A stretch of DNA of 13,961 bases from an archaeon (lineage in GTDB: Archaea; Iainarchaeota; Iainarchaeia; Iainarchaeales; Iainarchaeaceae). A program made the translations under genes and the position numbers. The notes below the pieces were generated by a model. The model did no database searches. It had not been told where the DNA came from and saw nothing but the letters and a program-made list of their open reading frames with translations. The stretch spans positions 1-13,961 of the forward strand of contig JANLGZ010000109.1 of assembly GCA_024653905.1 (NCBI GenBank), given 5' to 3'. This document shows positions 1 through 7,346 of the stretch, one piece after another. Position 1 is the stretch's first letter. Each line of letters begins with the position of its first letter.

Positions 1-1
1 G

Positions 2-571
2 TACCCAAAAAATGCTAAAGGTTACATAAAAGAAGATACTCAATTATCGGATAGTCCTGATAGCGCAAAATTAGCTTATTCTTGGAGTAAAAGATTTTCA
101 GAAATCTATACAACCGCATTCGCCAAAGAACACGGAATAAAAATTGGTATTGCCCGACCATTTAATGTTTATGGCCCCAGAGTAAAAACCCATGTTATTG
201 CAACATTTATCCAAGATATACTTGAAAATAACAAAGTGAAAATAATCGGAGATGGACAGCAGGAAAGAAGTTTCATTTATGTAACTGAACTCGCCAGAGG
301 TCTTGTGAAACTTGCTGAAATTTACCCCAAACCTGATCCAATCAATTTTGGAACAAAAGAAAAAGTTAAAATAACTGATTTGGTAGAAAAAATCGGAAAA
401 ATTATTGGTAAAAATCCAATTATAGAATATGATACTTCTTCAGATCCTGGTAGCCCTATGAGAATATGTGATGGGTCTAAAGCAGAAAAAATACTGAATT
501 TTGAATCTGAAATTTCTTTAGAAGAAGGAATCAAAAATACAGTCGAATGGTTCAAAGAAAATCCGTCTTAA
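2..571 (+). CDS. NAD-dependent sugar epimerase/dehydratase (extended SDR), 5'-truncated by window edge
   Basis: The frame is open from base 2 to the stop at 569-571, giving 189 residues of the C-terminal part of an extended short-chain dehydrogenase/reductase acting on a nucleotide sugar. The GTG at 236 is an internal codon, not the start: upstream of it the same frame encodes the catalytic YxxxK motif (Y26 and K30 of the visible part, YSWSK) and the family motif RPFNVYGPR (visible residues 52-60), followed by GDGQQERSF, which contacts the nucleotide sugar. The N-terminal Rossmann GxxGxxG segment lies left of the window. The exact reaction (4-epimerase, 4,6-dehydratase or decarboxylase) cannot be told from this half. 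The gene is followed 16 nt later by a glycosyltransferase on the same strand, so an operon is likely. Family assignment is firm; substrate is unknown. Confidence 0.9.
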   Translation, partial: YPKNAKGYIKEDTQLSDSPDSAKLAYSWSKRFSEIYTTAFAKEHGIKIGIARPFNVYGPRVKTHVIATFIQDILENNKVKIIGDGQQERSFIYVTELARGLVKLAEIYPKPDPINFGTKEKVKITDLVEKIGKIIGKNPIIEYDTSSDPGSPMRICDGSKAEKILNFESEISLEEGIKNTVEWFKENPS

Positions 572-587
572 TTACAAGTGCTTTATT

Positions 588-1529
588 ATGACCAACTTAA
601 ACTTCATTAGCATTTTAGTCCCGGTTCACAGAATAGAATCTACAAAAAACCTAGCAACTGCATTGGAAAACCAAGCATATCCTAAAAATAAATATGAAAT
701 AATTTTTGTAGGCTGTAAAAAAAACTCTATGAAAAAAATCTTTTCAACAAACAAAAGAATAATATATTTTGATATTGACTCTCAATGGCCTGATGCTAAA
801 AATAATTTTGGAATAAAAAAAGCAAAAGGAGAAATAATAGCAATTACAAGCGATGATTGCATTCCAAACAATGACTGGCTTGAAAAAATAAACCTAGCGT
901 TTGATGAAGATAAGGAAATTTCAGCAGTAACCGGAAAAACGATTAAGAATAAAGGAAGAATATTCGACCACGGAGTTGAACATTTAAAAGGAATTCTAGG
1001 GCCTGCCAGCAACATGGCTTTCAAAAAAAATAAATTAATTGAAATAGGAGGATATGATGAAAATTTTCGTTTTTACAGAGAAGAAACAGTACTGCATTTT
1101 AAGTTACTTAATAATAATGAAAAAATTGTTTTCAAAGAAAATGTAATAGTTTTTCACCCATTGCGAAAATCCAGCCCTTTAAATATTTTCAAAGAACTTG
1201 AGTATATACGCACTGAAATACTACTCTCAAAACAATACCCCTTACTTTTCAAAAAATATTTGGGTTTTCCTGTAGCCGGATTGTTAAAACAATCATTTTT
1301 TTCTTGGGCAATAACAGCATTAATCTTTGGTTCAGTAATACAAATGAACTATTATTATACACTTTTTTTTCTAGCGGTTTATTTTACCTTCAGGTATTTT
1401 GTAAACTTTAGAAAATATTCATTTGAATTCGGGGATTTTATTATGTTTAGTGTATTAGCCCTGTTAAGAGATTTAACTGCGCCTTTTTATTCAATTTACT
1501 ATTATTTCACAACAAACAACCGCCCTTAA
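588..1529 (+). CDS. Family 2 glycosyltransferase with C-terminal membrane segments
   Basis: The 313-residue protein has a GT-A fold N-terminus: the first strand ISILVPV (residues 7-13), a DxD-like metal and nucleotide-sugar site SDDC at 88-91, and the acceptor-side region GPASNMAFKK (138-147), GGYDENF (154-160) and REE (164-166), where an acidic residue usually serves as catalytic base. Residues about 228-273 and 282-306 are hydrophobic and aromatic-rich, likely two or three membrane segments anchoring the catalytic domain on the cytoplasmic face. It should transfer a sugar from a nucleotide donor to a growing, probably lipid-linked, glycan; donor and acceptor are not predictable. It starts 16 nt after the sugar epimerase and ends 16 nt before the flippase-like gene, so the three are probably cotranscribed. 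No strong Shine-Dalgarno element precedes the ATG. Confidence 0.88.
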   Translation: MTNLNFISILVPVHRIESTKNLATALENQAYPKNKYEIIFVGCKKNSMKKIFSTNKRIIYFDIDSQWPDAKNNFGIKKAKGEIIAITSDDCIPNNDWLEKINLAFDEDKEISAVTGKTIKNKGRIFDHGVEHLKGILGPASNMAFKKNKLIEIGGYDENFRFYREETVLHFKLLNNNEKIVFKENVIVFHPLRKSSPLNIFKELEYIRTEILLSKQYPLLFKKYLGFPVAGLLKQSFFSWAITALIFGSVIQMNYYYTLFFLAVYFTFRYFVNFRKYSFEFGDFIMFSVLALLRDLTAPFYSIYYYFTTNNRP

Positions 1530-1545
1530 AAACCTCTGGAAAATA

Positions 1546-2526
1546 ATGATATTAATGAATTGGAAAAATATTATTCCTATAATAATTGGTCTTGCACTTT
1601 TCTTAATTATTATTATAAATGCAGATTTGGCAAAAATAATTGAAATATTAATTAATTTAGAACCAGCATGGTTTGTAGCGGCAATTACATTAAATATTTT
1701 AGTAATTGGAATGAAAACTTTAAAATGGAAAATTTTAATTGATTACAAGAAAAAAATAAGTTTCAAGGATGCACTTACTTATTTTCTTATAGGTTTCTTT
1801 TTCAGCACTATAACGCCGGGCAGAATAGGCGATATTGTAAGAGCAAAATATTTGAGAGAAAAAACAGGATTGGCTTATGCTACAACCAGTGTTATTTTAG
1901 ACCGTTTAATAGATATTGTATTGTTACTTATCATCGGTCTTATAGCAACAATTATAACAGCAGAGCTTTTTGGAGTGTCCTTTTTTTCACCAACAATAAT
2001 AGTGGTTATTCTTTTTGCGATAGGAACAGGATTATATGCTGCAAGCAATAAAAAAATCGGGTTATTTTTTTTCAAACTATTCCACAAACATGTTATTCCT
2101 GAAAAGTTTAAAGAAAAATCAGCAAATGCATTTGACAGCATTTATAATTCAGTGGAAATATTTAAAGAAAATAAAATTCTTATGGTTAAAGCAACTCTTA
2201 TCGGAGCAGTAACCTGGATTATGACTGTTATAATGGTTTATTTCCTTTCACTTTCAATTTCAATGAATATTCAGGCATATAGTTTTTTTCTAATAGTTCC
2301 TTTAATGGCACTTTCAGATATGATACCTTTAAGTGTCGGCGGTCTTGGACCAAGAGAATTGATAACAATAAGCGCATTAGCCCTCTTTTCAATTACTTAT
2401 GAAAAAGCATTATCTTTTTCTTTACTTTACTTTTTTTCAGGATATTTACTTGTTTCACTAGTCGGAAGCATTATTTATATGAAAAGAAAAATCAGGATAA
2501 AAAAGCAAGTTTTGCCAGTAGCTTAA
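1546..2526 (+). CDS. UPF0104/AglD-like flippase-type integral membrane protein
   Basis: The 326-residue polytopic protein has about eight membrane helices (for example residues 8-25, 41-57, 76-90, 121-143, 148-166, 212-236, 246-262 and 288-312). It carries the signatures of the lysylphosphatidylglycerol synthase transmembrane-domain family (UPF0104): TPGRIGDIVRAKYL at 90-103, DRLID at 119-123, and PLSVGGLGPRE at 261-271. No soluble synthase domain follows, so it is not a full MprF. In archaea such stand-alone domains occur in glycosylation loci and form the C-terminal half of AglD. A role in moving or handling lipid-linked sugars is inferred from this context and not proven. A second in-frame ATG lies three codons downstream (1555). 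The gene converges on a glycosyltransferase whose stop is 17 nt away. Confidence 0.85.
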   Translation: MILMNWKNIIPIIIGLALFLIIIINADLAKIIEILINLEPAWFVAAITLNILVIGMKTLKWKILIDYKKKISFKDALTYFLIGFFFSTITPGRIGDIVRAKYLREKTGLAYATTSVILDRLIDIVLLLIIGLIATIITAELFGVSFFSPTIIVVILFAIGTGLYAASNKKIGLFFFKLFHKHVIPEKFKEKSANAFDSIYNSVEIFKENKILMVKATLIGAVTWIMTVIMVYFLSLSISMNIQAYSFFLIVPLMALSDMIPLSVGGLGPRELITISALALFSITYEKALSFSLLYFFSGYLLVSLVGSIIYMKRKIRIKKQVLPVA

Positions 2527-2543
2527 TTAGATAATATTTAAAT

Positions 2544-3251
2544 TTAGATTGAACCAAATCTCAATTTTAGTACACTAATGAACATTTTAAACGGGTCTGT
2601 AAAACCCATTGTAGATGCTTCATAGTTTGACCAAGAAATTCCTTTTTCTTTTATATTCAGCCCATTCTTTCTGGCTATCCACAATAACTGCACATCAAAC
2701 TCAAACCCCTTAACAATTTTTTCTTTAAGGAACAAATCAACTGCTTTCTTTGAAAAAATCTTTGCCCCGCAAACAGAATCATTAACTTTTAAATCAAAAA
2801 ACAAATTTACAATAACATTAAAAGTCTTGCCCAAAATCTGACGATACATTGGTTGTGCTTTTAATAAAACAGAATCTTTAACTGCACGGGAAGCTATAAC
2901 CGCATCAAAACCATTTTCAAATTCATTAATCATTTTCAAAAATTCTTTTGGCACAACAGAATTATCCTGATCAACAAACCCTATTATTTCACCTTTGGCT
3001 TTCTTAAAACCCTCAATAACCGCACCCCCTTTGCCAGTATAATAATCAAAATTCATCACACTCATTTCTTTTCTGGATTTTGCAAATTCACTGACTATTT
3101 TCAATGAGTCATCAGCGCAATTGTTTACAACCGCAATAATCTCAAAATTCGGCTGGTTTTTTGAAAAAAAAGTATAATAAGCATTAAGAGTGTGAAGAAC
3201 TATTTTTTCAGCATTAAATACAGGAATTACTATTGAAACTTTACTATTCAA
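2544..3251 (-). CDS. Dolichol-phosphate sugar synthase-like GT2 (Alg5/DPM1 type)
   Basis: From the preferred start the protein is 235 residues: a GT-A glycosyltransferase without membrane helices, resembling dolichyl-phosphate glucosyl/mannosyltransferases. Visible are strand VSIVIPVFN (5-13), TGKGGAVIEGF (72-82), the metal-binding motif DQD (94-96), the family-typical NDSVCGAKIF (157-166) and FEFDVQLL (183-190). It probably transfers a hexose from a nucleotide sugar to polyprenyl phosphate at the inner membrane face. Start choice: the frame extends to a TTG at 3266, but the segment just inside it reads GGTGGTG, a good archaeal Shine-Dalgarno element, 6 nt before a TTG at 3251 that gives a typical GT2 N-terminus. 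I take 3251, with 3266 as the alternative. It lies 47 nt after the GT-C-like gene, a plausible donor-maker and donor-user pair. Confidence 0.87.
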   Translation of the reverse strand: MNSKVSIVIPVFNAEKIVLHTLNAYYTFFSKNQPNFEIIAVVNNCADDSLKIVSEFAKSRKEMSVMNFDYYTGKGGAVIEGFKKAKGEIIGFVDQDNSVVPKEFLKMINEFENGFDAVIASRAVKDSVLLKAQPMYRQILGKTFNVIVNLFFDLKVNDSVCGAKIFSKKAVDLFLKEKIVKGFEFDVQLLWIARKNGLNIKEKGISWSNYEASTMGFTDPFKMFISVLKLRFGSI

Positions 3252-3257
3252 AAAAAA

Positions 3258-3264
3258 CACCACC
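3258..3264 (-). promoter_or_regulatory. Shine-Dalgarno element deciding a TTG start
   Basis: On the minus strand the bases read GGTGGTG, followed by six T residues and then TTG at 3251-3249. This matches the archaeal anti-Shine-Dalgarno (CACCUCC) and the AGGTG-plus-T-run layout seen before the 6275 start in the same window. It overlaps the upstream TTG/GTG/GTG codons, which makes those unlikely starts. Confidence 0.55.
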
Positions 3265-3286
3265 AATTATAGATAATTCTAACAAC

Positions 3287-3296
3287 GTTTATATTA
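3287..3296 (-). promoter_or_regulatory. Possible TATA box for the Alg5-like gene
   Basis: The minus strand reads TAATATAAAC. Its centre is about 26 nt upstream of 3265, which would place transcription start just before the GGTGGTG element and give a leader of roughly 14 nt. In such AT-rich DNA this could be chance, and the gene could equally be read through from the GT-C-like gene. Confidence 0.3.
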
Positions 3297-3298
3297 GT

Positions 3299-4915
3299 TT
3301 ACTTGGAAAAAACCATGTATTCTCGGAACTCGAAAACTTTTTTCAATCCAAGCTCATTCGAAAAATAATCCTCCTTTGAAACTAAATAATAAAAATCAAT
3401 TTGTTTTAAACAAGAAATACATTTTTCTTCTCTGGTTTTTTCTGCAAATTCATGCCTCTCAATAAGCTCTAGATAAAATGGATCGTCAGCGGCAATTCTT
3501 TTATCATAAGATAAATACCAGCTTGACATCACATCGTATGGAATTTTCTGAGAAATCTCTGCAATTTTTCCATGCCCAGGGATAAGAAAAAAAGTTTTTT
3601 CATAGGAAGAATCAAATTCTTTGAAAGCATATGCAAAATCAACCCCTTCAGGAGTTATTTTTGAACCATTTCTCAAAGTATCCAATTGTCCGGAAGTAAA
3701 AAATAAAAACAAAGAAATCAGCATAATCAAAACTAATATATGATTGAATTGTATTTTAAATTTTGAAATTTTTAATCCTGAAGAAATAAATTTATTGACA
3801 ACCAAAACAGAAATAAAAAGTCCAGAAAACATTGATAACTCAATTATTCTACCCCCAATAATCCTACCGCTTGATGAAAAAAAAACGTAAAATAAAAACG
3901 ACGCCACAAAAACAGATAACAAAAATCCAGCTAAGCGCACTTCATCTTTATCACTAGGCATAAATTGCTTTACTTTAAGCACATTCAAAATTAAATAAAT
4001 TAAAACAAAGATAAAAATTAACAAACCGACCCACAAAGGAAAAATAATAGTATTAGCAACAATCTTCTCTGCAGTAATTGCAATAGTTTCTTCAGCCCCT
4101 AAATTATTTAAAAAATGTATATAACTAATGAAAAAACTCGGCAAAACAAACAAACCAGACAAAACTAATTTTGTAATTCTTTTTTGGTCTCTGAAAAAAA
4201 TTAGCCATAAAGCAAAGAAAATAAACGAATAAAACGCCACTCCAGGATGAGAAACAATAATCATTGGGAAAAAAAGATATGCCAATTTACTTTTTTTGTA
4301 AAATGCAAGAAAAGTCGCCAAGAAAAAAACTGAAGCAAGCATAAAAGTATACTGCCCCCAATACATGTTTTGAAAAACTATTTTCGAACCAACGAAAAGA
4401 GCCAAACCAATCAAACCTGCTTTTTCGCTTTTGAAAATTTCTTTTGAAATCAAGTAAATTAGTACAGCAGAAAGAAAAGCGAAAATAACCCCTAAAAACC
4501 AAACTAAAAAATTACTGGAAACAAAAGGTAAAAGATCGATGAATAACTTTGCTAAAAGAGGAAAACCTATTTGATAACGATATTCAAGATTAGAAAACGG
4601 AGCATATGTTTCCGGCATTGTTGAACCTATTGCGAGACTACTAATATGTGCGGCAGAGTCAGCACTGGCATCCACAAAATTATTCAGAAAAAAAGGATAA
4701 GCTGCAAGAACCGCCACCAGCAAAGCAATACCAATGGCAGTAGAAGATATTTTTTCAGAATCAAAGGTAATCTTTTTGGATGCAATATAAATCAAACCTA
4801 ATGCAACAACAACAATAATCGGGGCATAACGATAAATGTAAAGACTCCAAAGTGAGAGTATAGTAATAGCTGTAAAAAATATTAACAAAAGATTAACATG
4901 TTTTGCAGAAACCAT
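3299..4915 (-). CDS. GT-C-like polytopic membrane glycosyltransferase, probable
   Basis: The 538-residue protein has about 11-12 membrane helices (for example residues 8-28, 31-46, 59-78, 134-158, 166-182, 190-206, 212-241, 249-268, 290-312, 328-347, 357-376, 391-408) and then a soluble C-terminal domain of about 125 residues. The first large external loop has acidic residues D82 and D86 followed by H90, where GT-C enzymes carry a catalytic or metal-binding Asp. A lipid-phosphate-sugar-dependent glycosyltransferase is therefore likely, but no named family motif is seen. The oligosaccharyltransferase WWDYG motif is absent, so it is not AglB. The C-terminal domain contains SSWYLSYD (464-471) and a CxxC pair (C499, C502). 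The start has GAAGGGG five nt before the ATG. It follows the rfbH-like gene by 34 nt, so cotranscription is probable. Confidence 0.65.
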   Translation of the reverse strand: MVSAKHVNLLLIFFTAITILSLWSLYIYRYAPIIVVVALGLIYIASKKITFDSEKISSTAIGIALLVAVLAAYPFFLNNFVDASADSAAHISSLAIGSTMPETYAPFSNLEYRYQIGFPLLAKLFIDLLPFVSSNFLVWFLGVIFAFLSAVLIYLISKEIFKSEKAGLIGLALFVGSKIVFQNMYWGQYTFMLASVFFLATFLAFYKKSKLAYLFFPMIIVSHPGVAFYSFIFFALWLIFFRDQKRITKLVLSGLFVLPSFFISYIHFLNNLGAEETIAITAEKIVANTIIFPLWVGLLIFIFVLIYLILNVLKVKQFMPSDKDEVRLAGFLLSVFVASFLFYVFFSSSGRIIGGRIIELSMFSGLFISVLVVNKFISSGLKISKFKIQFNHILVLIMLISLFLFFTSGQLDTLRNGSKITPEGVDFAYAFKEFDSSYEKTFFLIPGHGKIAEISQKIPYDVMSSWYLSYDKRIAADDPFYLELIERHEFAEKTREEKCISCLKQIDFYYLVSKEDYFSNELGLKKVFEFREYMVFSK

Positions 4916-4949
4916 TTAGACCCCTTCATCAATATTCTTTTTAATCGAA

Positions 4950-6275
4950 TCATTTTTTCAATGAAATGTTTTTTGTCTGGAAAAACTTTTCTACTGTTCT
5001 TTCAATATAATCTAACTGAGGTTGTTCGATTCCTGGATAAACCCCTATAAAAAAAGTATCTTTAAAAATTTTGTCTGAATTAACCAATGGTTCAGCAATC
5101 CTGTGCTCAATATCAACATATGCTGGATGATTTAGAATATTCCCCCCAAATAATAATCTTGTTTCAATGAGATTATTTTCTAAAAAACCAGTAAATTCTT
5201 CTCTACTAAAACCAACATCAGTCTTTAGAGTGAGTGGAAAACTAAACCATGAAGGATCCGCTTTTGGAAGTGATTTTGGTAAAATAAAATAATCTGAATA
5301 TTTTTTAAAAATCTCAAACATTAGTTTAAAATTTTCTTTTCTTTTTTTTGTAAAATAAGGTAATTTTTTCAATTGTTCAAGACCAACTGCAGGCTGTAAA
5401 TCCAATGGCTTGAGATTAAAACCTATATTAGAATACATATATTTATGATCATAAGGAACGCCATTAATTTTGTAATTAAATCTGTTATTACAAGCCCCAT
5501 TAGGATTTTTTTCATTTAAATCACAATAACAAGCTCTGCCCCAGTTTCTCAAAGAAAGTAATAATCTCCACAATGCATAATCATTGGTGTAAACAGCCCC
5601 TCCTTCCCCCATACTCATATGATGAGCAGGATAAAAACTTGAAGTGGCCATTAATCCAAAAGTGCCGGTTAATTGACCATCATAACGAGAATCAAGTGCA
5701 TCGCAATTATCTTCTATTAAAATTAAGTCGTGTTTCTTACAAACTTCTAATATAATATCCATTTCATTTGGATTTCCAAGAGTGTGAGGGATAAAAATAG
5801 CTTTTGTTTTGTCTGAAATCGCAGCTTCAATATTTTTTGCATTTATATTATAGGTTCCCAAATCAACATCCATGAAAACTGGGACCAGATTATTGAAAAG
5901 AATAGGATTTAAAGTAGTTGGAAAAGTGCATGCAGGAGTTATTACTTCATCACCCTTAACAAGTCTTTTTGGAAAAGTTTTAGCACACAAAGCAGATATT
6001 GCAAGAAGATTAGCAGAGGAACCTGAGTTGGTTAATAAAATATGTTTAACTCCAATAAACTTTGAAAATTCACTTCTAAACTTCAAATCATGCTCTCCAA
6101 GAGTTATCCATTCACCCAATACTGATTTGACCCTGGCCTTCATTTCTTTTTCATCGAAAATATCCCCTGCAAACCTAATCCTTGTTTTACCAGGAATAAA
6201 CTCGACTTTATTTTTTCTTTCAAAATAGAGTTTTTCAACTAACTCATTTATTTGTTCAATTAATTTTTCTTCCAT
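4950..6275 (-). CDS. rfbH: RfbH/E1-type NDP-4-keto-6-deoxyhexose 3-dehydrase (PMP and [2Fe-2S])
   Basis: The 441-residue protein has the DegT/DnrJ/EryC1 aminotransferase fold but the dehydrase signature. The PLP-lysine site reads SFYPAH, with His218 where aminotransferases have Lys, as in CDP-6-deoxy-4-keto-glucose 3-dehydrase (E1), so it should use pyridoxamine phosphate to remove the 3-hydroxyl. SMGEGGAV (221-228) follows. Four cysteines, C191, C249, C251 and C262, match the E1 iron-sulfur ligands in the pattern C-X57-C-X1-C-X10-C; the first two spacings equal those I recall for E1, the last is longer than its X7. ColD, which also has His, lacks the cluster. Further family motifs are EDNCDAL (188-194) and YDHKYMYSNIGFNLKP (275-290). 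The product would be a 3,6-dideoxy sugar precursor. The E3 reductase is not in the window. Start: AGGTG, eight T, then ATG. Confidence 0.88.
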   Translation of the reverse strand: MEEKLIEQINELVEKLYFERKNKVEFIPGKTRIRFAGDIFDEKEMKARVKSVLGEWITLGEHDLKFRSEFSKFIGVKHILLTNSGSSANLLAISALCAKTFPKRLVKGDEVITPACTFPTTLNPILFNNLVPVFMDVDLGTYNINAKNIEAAISDKTKAIFIPHTLGNPNEMDIILEVCKKHDLILIEDNCDALDSRYDGQLTGTFGLMATSSFYPAHHMSMGEGGAVYTNDYALWRLLLSLRNWGRACYCDLNEKNPNGACNNRFNYKINGVPYDHKYMYSNIGFNLKPLDLQPAVGLEQLKKLPYFTKKRKENFKLMFEIFKKYSDYFILPKSLPKADPSWFSFPLTLKTDVGFSREEFTGFLENNLIETRLLFGGNILNHPAYVDIEHRIAEPLVNSDKIFKDTFFIGVYPGIEQPQLDYIERTVEKFFQTKNISLKK

Positions 6276-6283
6276 AAAAAAAA

Positions 6284-6288
6284 CACCT
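6284..6288 (-). promoter_or_regulatory. Shine-Dalgarno element of rfbH-like gene
   Basis: The minus strand reads AGGTG followed by eight T residues and the ATG at 6275. It confirms the annotated start. The spacing of 8 nt is normal. Confidence 0.6.
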
Positions 6289-6307
6289 AAAAATAATTAT
6301 CGCCCAC

Positions 6308-6319
6308 ATAGTATAAAAC
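6308..6319 (-). promoter_or_regulatory. Possible TATA box for rfbH-like gene
   Basis: The minus strand reads GTTTTATACTAT. Its core (TTTATA) is about 26 nt upstream of 6289, giving a leader of about 14 nt that carries the AGGTG element. This would let the rfbH, GT-C and Alg5-like block be transcribed independently of the genes upstream. Assigned on position and base content only. Confidence 0.35.
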
Positions 6320-6324
6320 ATAAA

Positions 6325-7281
6325 CTATAACTTGGATTTTTTCTTATACTTTATAAACCATTTAACAAATAAGGAAATTCCTTCATCAAGACTTATCTTT
6401 GGATTATAACCAAGTACTTTTTTAGCTTTTGAGATGTCTGCTAAAGTTATATCAGGATCTTCTTTATTCTTTTTAACATAAATTATTTTAGCTTTTTCCC
6501 CAGTGCTCTTTTCAATTAGAGAAATGAGTTCATTCAAAGATCTTGCCTGTGAACTTCCAAGGTTAAAAACCGCATAATTTTCCTTAGAATTTAAGGCTAA
6601 ATAAACCCCCTCTGCAATATCTGAAACAAAAGTATAATCTCTCTTTTCTGAACCATTTCCCCAAAGCTCTATTTCCTTATTATTCAAAATTAAATCAGTA
6701 AACTTATAAACCGCCATATCAGGCCTTCCTCCAGGACCATAAGCAGTAAAAAACCTGATTGAAATAATCGGAAGCCCATAAACACTATGAAATGTATAAG
6801 CAAGATTTTCCATGCCTAATTTTGAAGCAGCATAAATACTCAAAGGAGTTGAAACAGTTTGATTTTCGCTATAAGGAGGCTTGTTTGCACCATAAATACT
6901 TGAAGTTGATGCGAGAATTGTTTTTTTAGCATTTATTTTCAATGCAAACTGCAATATATTCAAGGTACCAAGAATATTAGTTTCCAAATATTCTTGCGGA
7001 ATTAAAGTTGACTCCCTGACATTAGCTTTTGCAGCCATATGGCAGATGTGAGTTATTCCTTTTGTTTCAAGAGAAGCAAGAAATTTTTTGTCATTAATGT
7101 CCCCTTCAATGAATTCAACTAATTCACTTTTCTTCAATTCCGCAATATTCCACTTTTTCATTTTTATCGGATAACTTACGTCAAAATTATCTATTCCAAC
7201 AACAGGAATATTTTTGCTGATAAAGTACCTAGCAAGATTACTTCCAAGAAATCCTGCAATTCCGGTTATTAGTATTTTCAT
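6325..7281 (-). CDS. UDP-glucuronate 4-epimerase-like extended SDR
   Basis: The complete 318-residue extended SDR has the Rossmann motif GIAGFLG (7-13), catalytic TSS (126-128), Y150 and K154 in YAASK, and the segment RFFTAYGPGGRPDMA (176-190), which is characteristic of UDP-glucuronate 4-epimerases as opposed to GalE or dehydratases. RDYTFVSDIAEG (214-225) is the substrate-domain arginine motif. The expected reaction is UDP-glucuronate to UDP-galacturonate, which fits the UDP-glucose dehydrogenase encoded in the same minus-strand block. Specificity inside this SDR group is easily misassigned, so the family is secure and the substrate moderately so. There is no Shine-Dalgarno element; a TATA-like box about 25 nt upstream of the ATG suggests a leaderless message. 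It lies 56 nt after the GT2 gene and 49 nt before rfbH. Confidence 0.82.
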   Translation of the reverse strand: MKILITGIAGFLGSNLARYFISKNIPVVGIDNFDVSYPIKMKKWNIAELKKSELVEFIEGDINDKKFLASLETKGITHICHMAAKANVRESTLIPQEYLETNILGTLNILQFALKINAKKTILASTSSIYGANKPPYSENQTVSTPLSIYAASKLGMENLAYTFHSVYGLPIISIRFFTAYGPGGRPDMAVYKFTDLILNNKEIELWGNGSEKRDYTFVSDIAEGVYLALNSKENYAVFNLGSSQARSLNELISLIEKSTGEKAKIIYVKKNKEDPDITLADISKAKKVLGYNPKISLDEGISLFVKWFIKYKKKSKL

Positions 7282-7300
7282 TTAAATATTATCAAAACAC

Positions 7301-7311
7301 TTTATTTTAAA
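7301..7311 (-). promoter_or_regulatory. TATA-like box for the epimerase (leaderless)
   Basis: The minus strand reads TTTAAAATAAA, centred about 25 nt upstream of the ATG at 7281. That spacing would start transcription at or next to the ATG, and no Shine-Dalgarno element is present, consistent with leaderless translation. Confidence 0.45.
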
Positions 7312-7326
7312 CTTCTTGGTTCAACC

Positions 7327-7346
7327 AAAAAATGAATTCATTTTTT
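7327..7346 (-). terminator. 20-bp perfect palindrome over the GT2 stop codon, possible terminator
   Basis: Bases 7327-7346 form a perfect palindrome: six A, then TGAATTCA, then six T. It spans the TGA stop at 7338-7340 of the GT2 gene. Directly beyond it, 7316-7328 forms a second inverted repeat (TTGGTT, one C, AACCAA). In the minus-strand transcript the first would give a weak hairpin running into U residues, compatible with transcription ending between the GT2 and the epimerase, which appears to have its own promoter. Chance in AT-rich DNA is possible for the A/T arms. Confidence 0.35.

Noticed and set aside
236..571. A short stand-alone protein starting at GTG 236
   Set aside because: The same frame is open upstream to the window edge and encodes the YxxxK and RPFNVYGPR motifs, so 236 is internal to a truncated gene.
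3299..4915. Oligosaccharyltransferase AglB/Stt3
   Set aside because: No WWDYG motif is seen and the soluble domain is only about 125 residues; SSWYLSYD is only a loose resemblance.
5872..6228. 118-codon plus-strand reading frame opposite rfbH
   Set aside because: It lies wholly antisense to a gene with clear catalytic motifs and has no recognisable protein features.
4950..6275. A sugar aminotransferase (DegT/ArnB type) call for this gene
   Set aside because: The PLP-binding lysine is replaced by His218 and four iron-sulfur-type cysteines are present, which fits the E1/RfbH dehydrase and not a transaminase.
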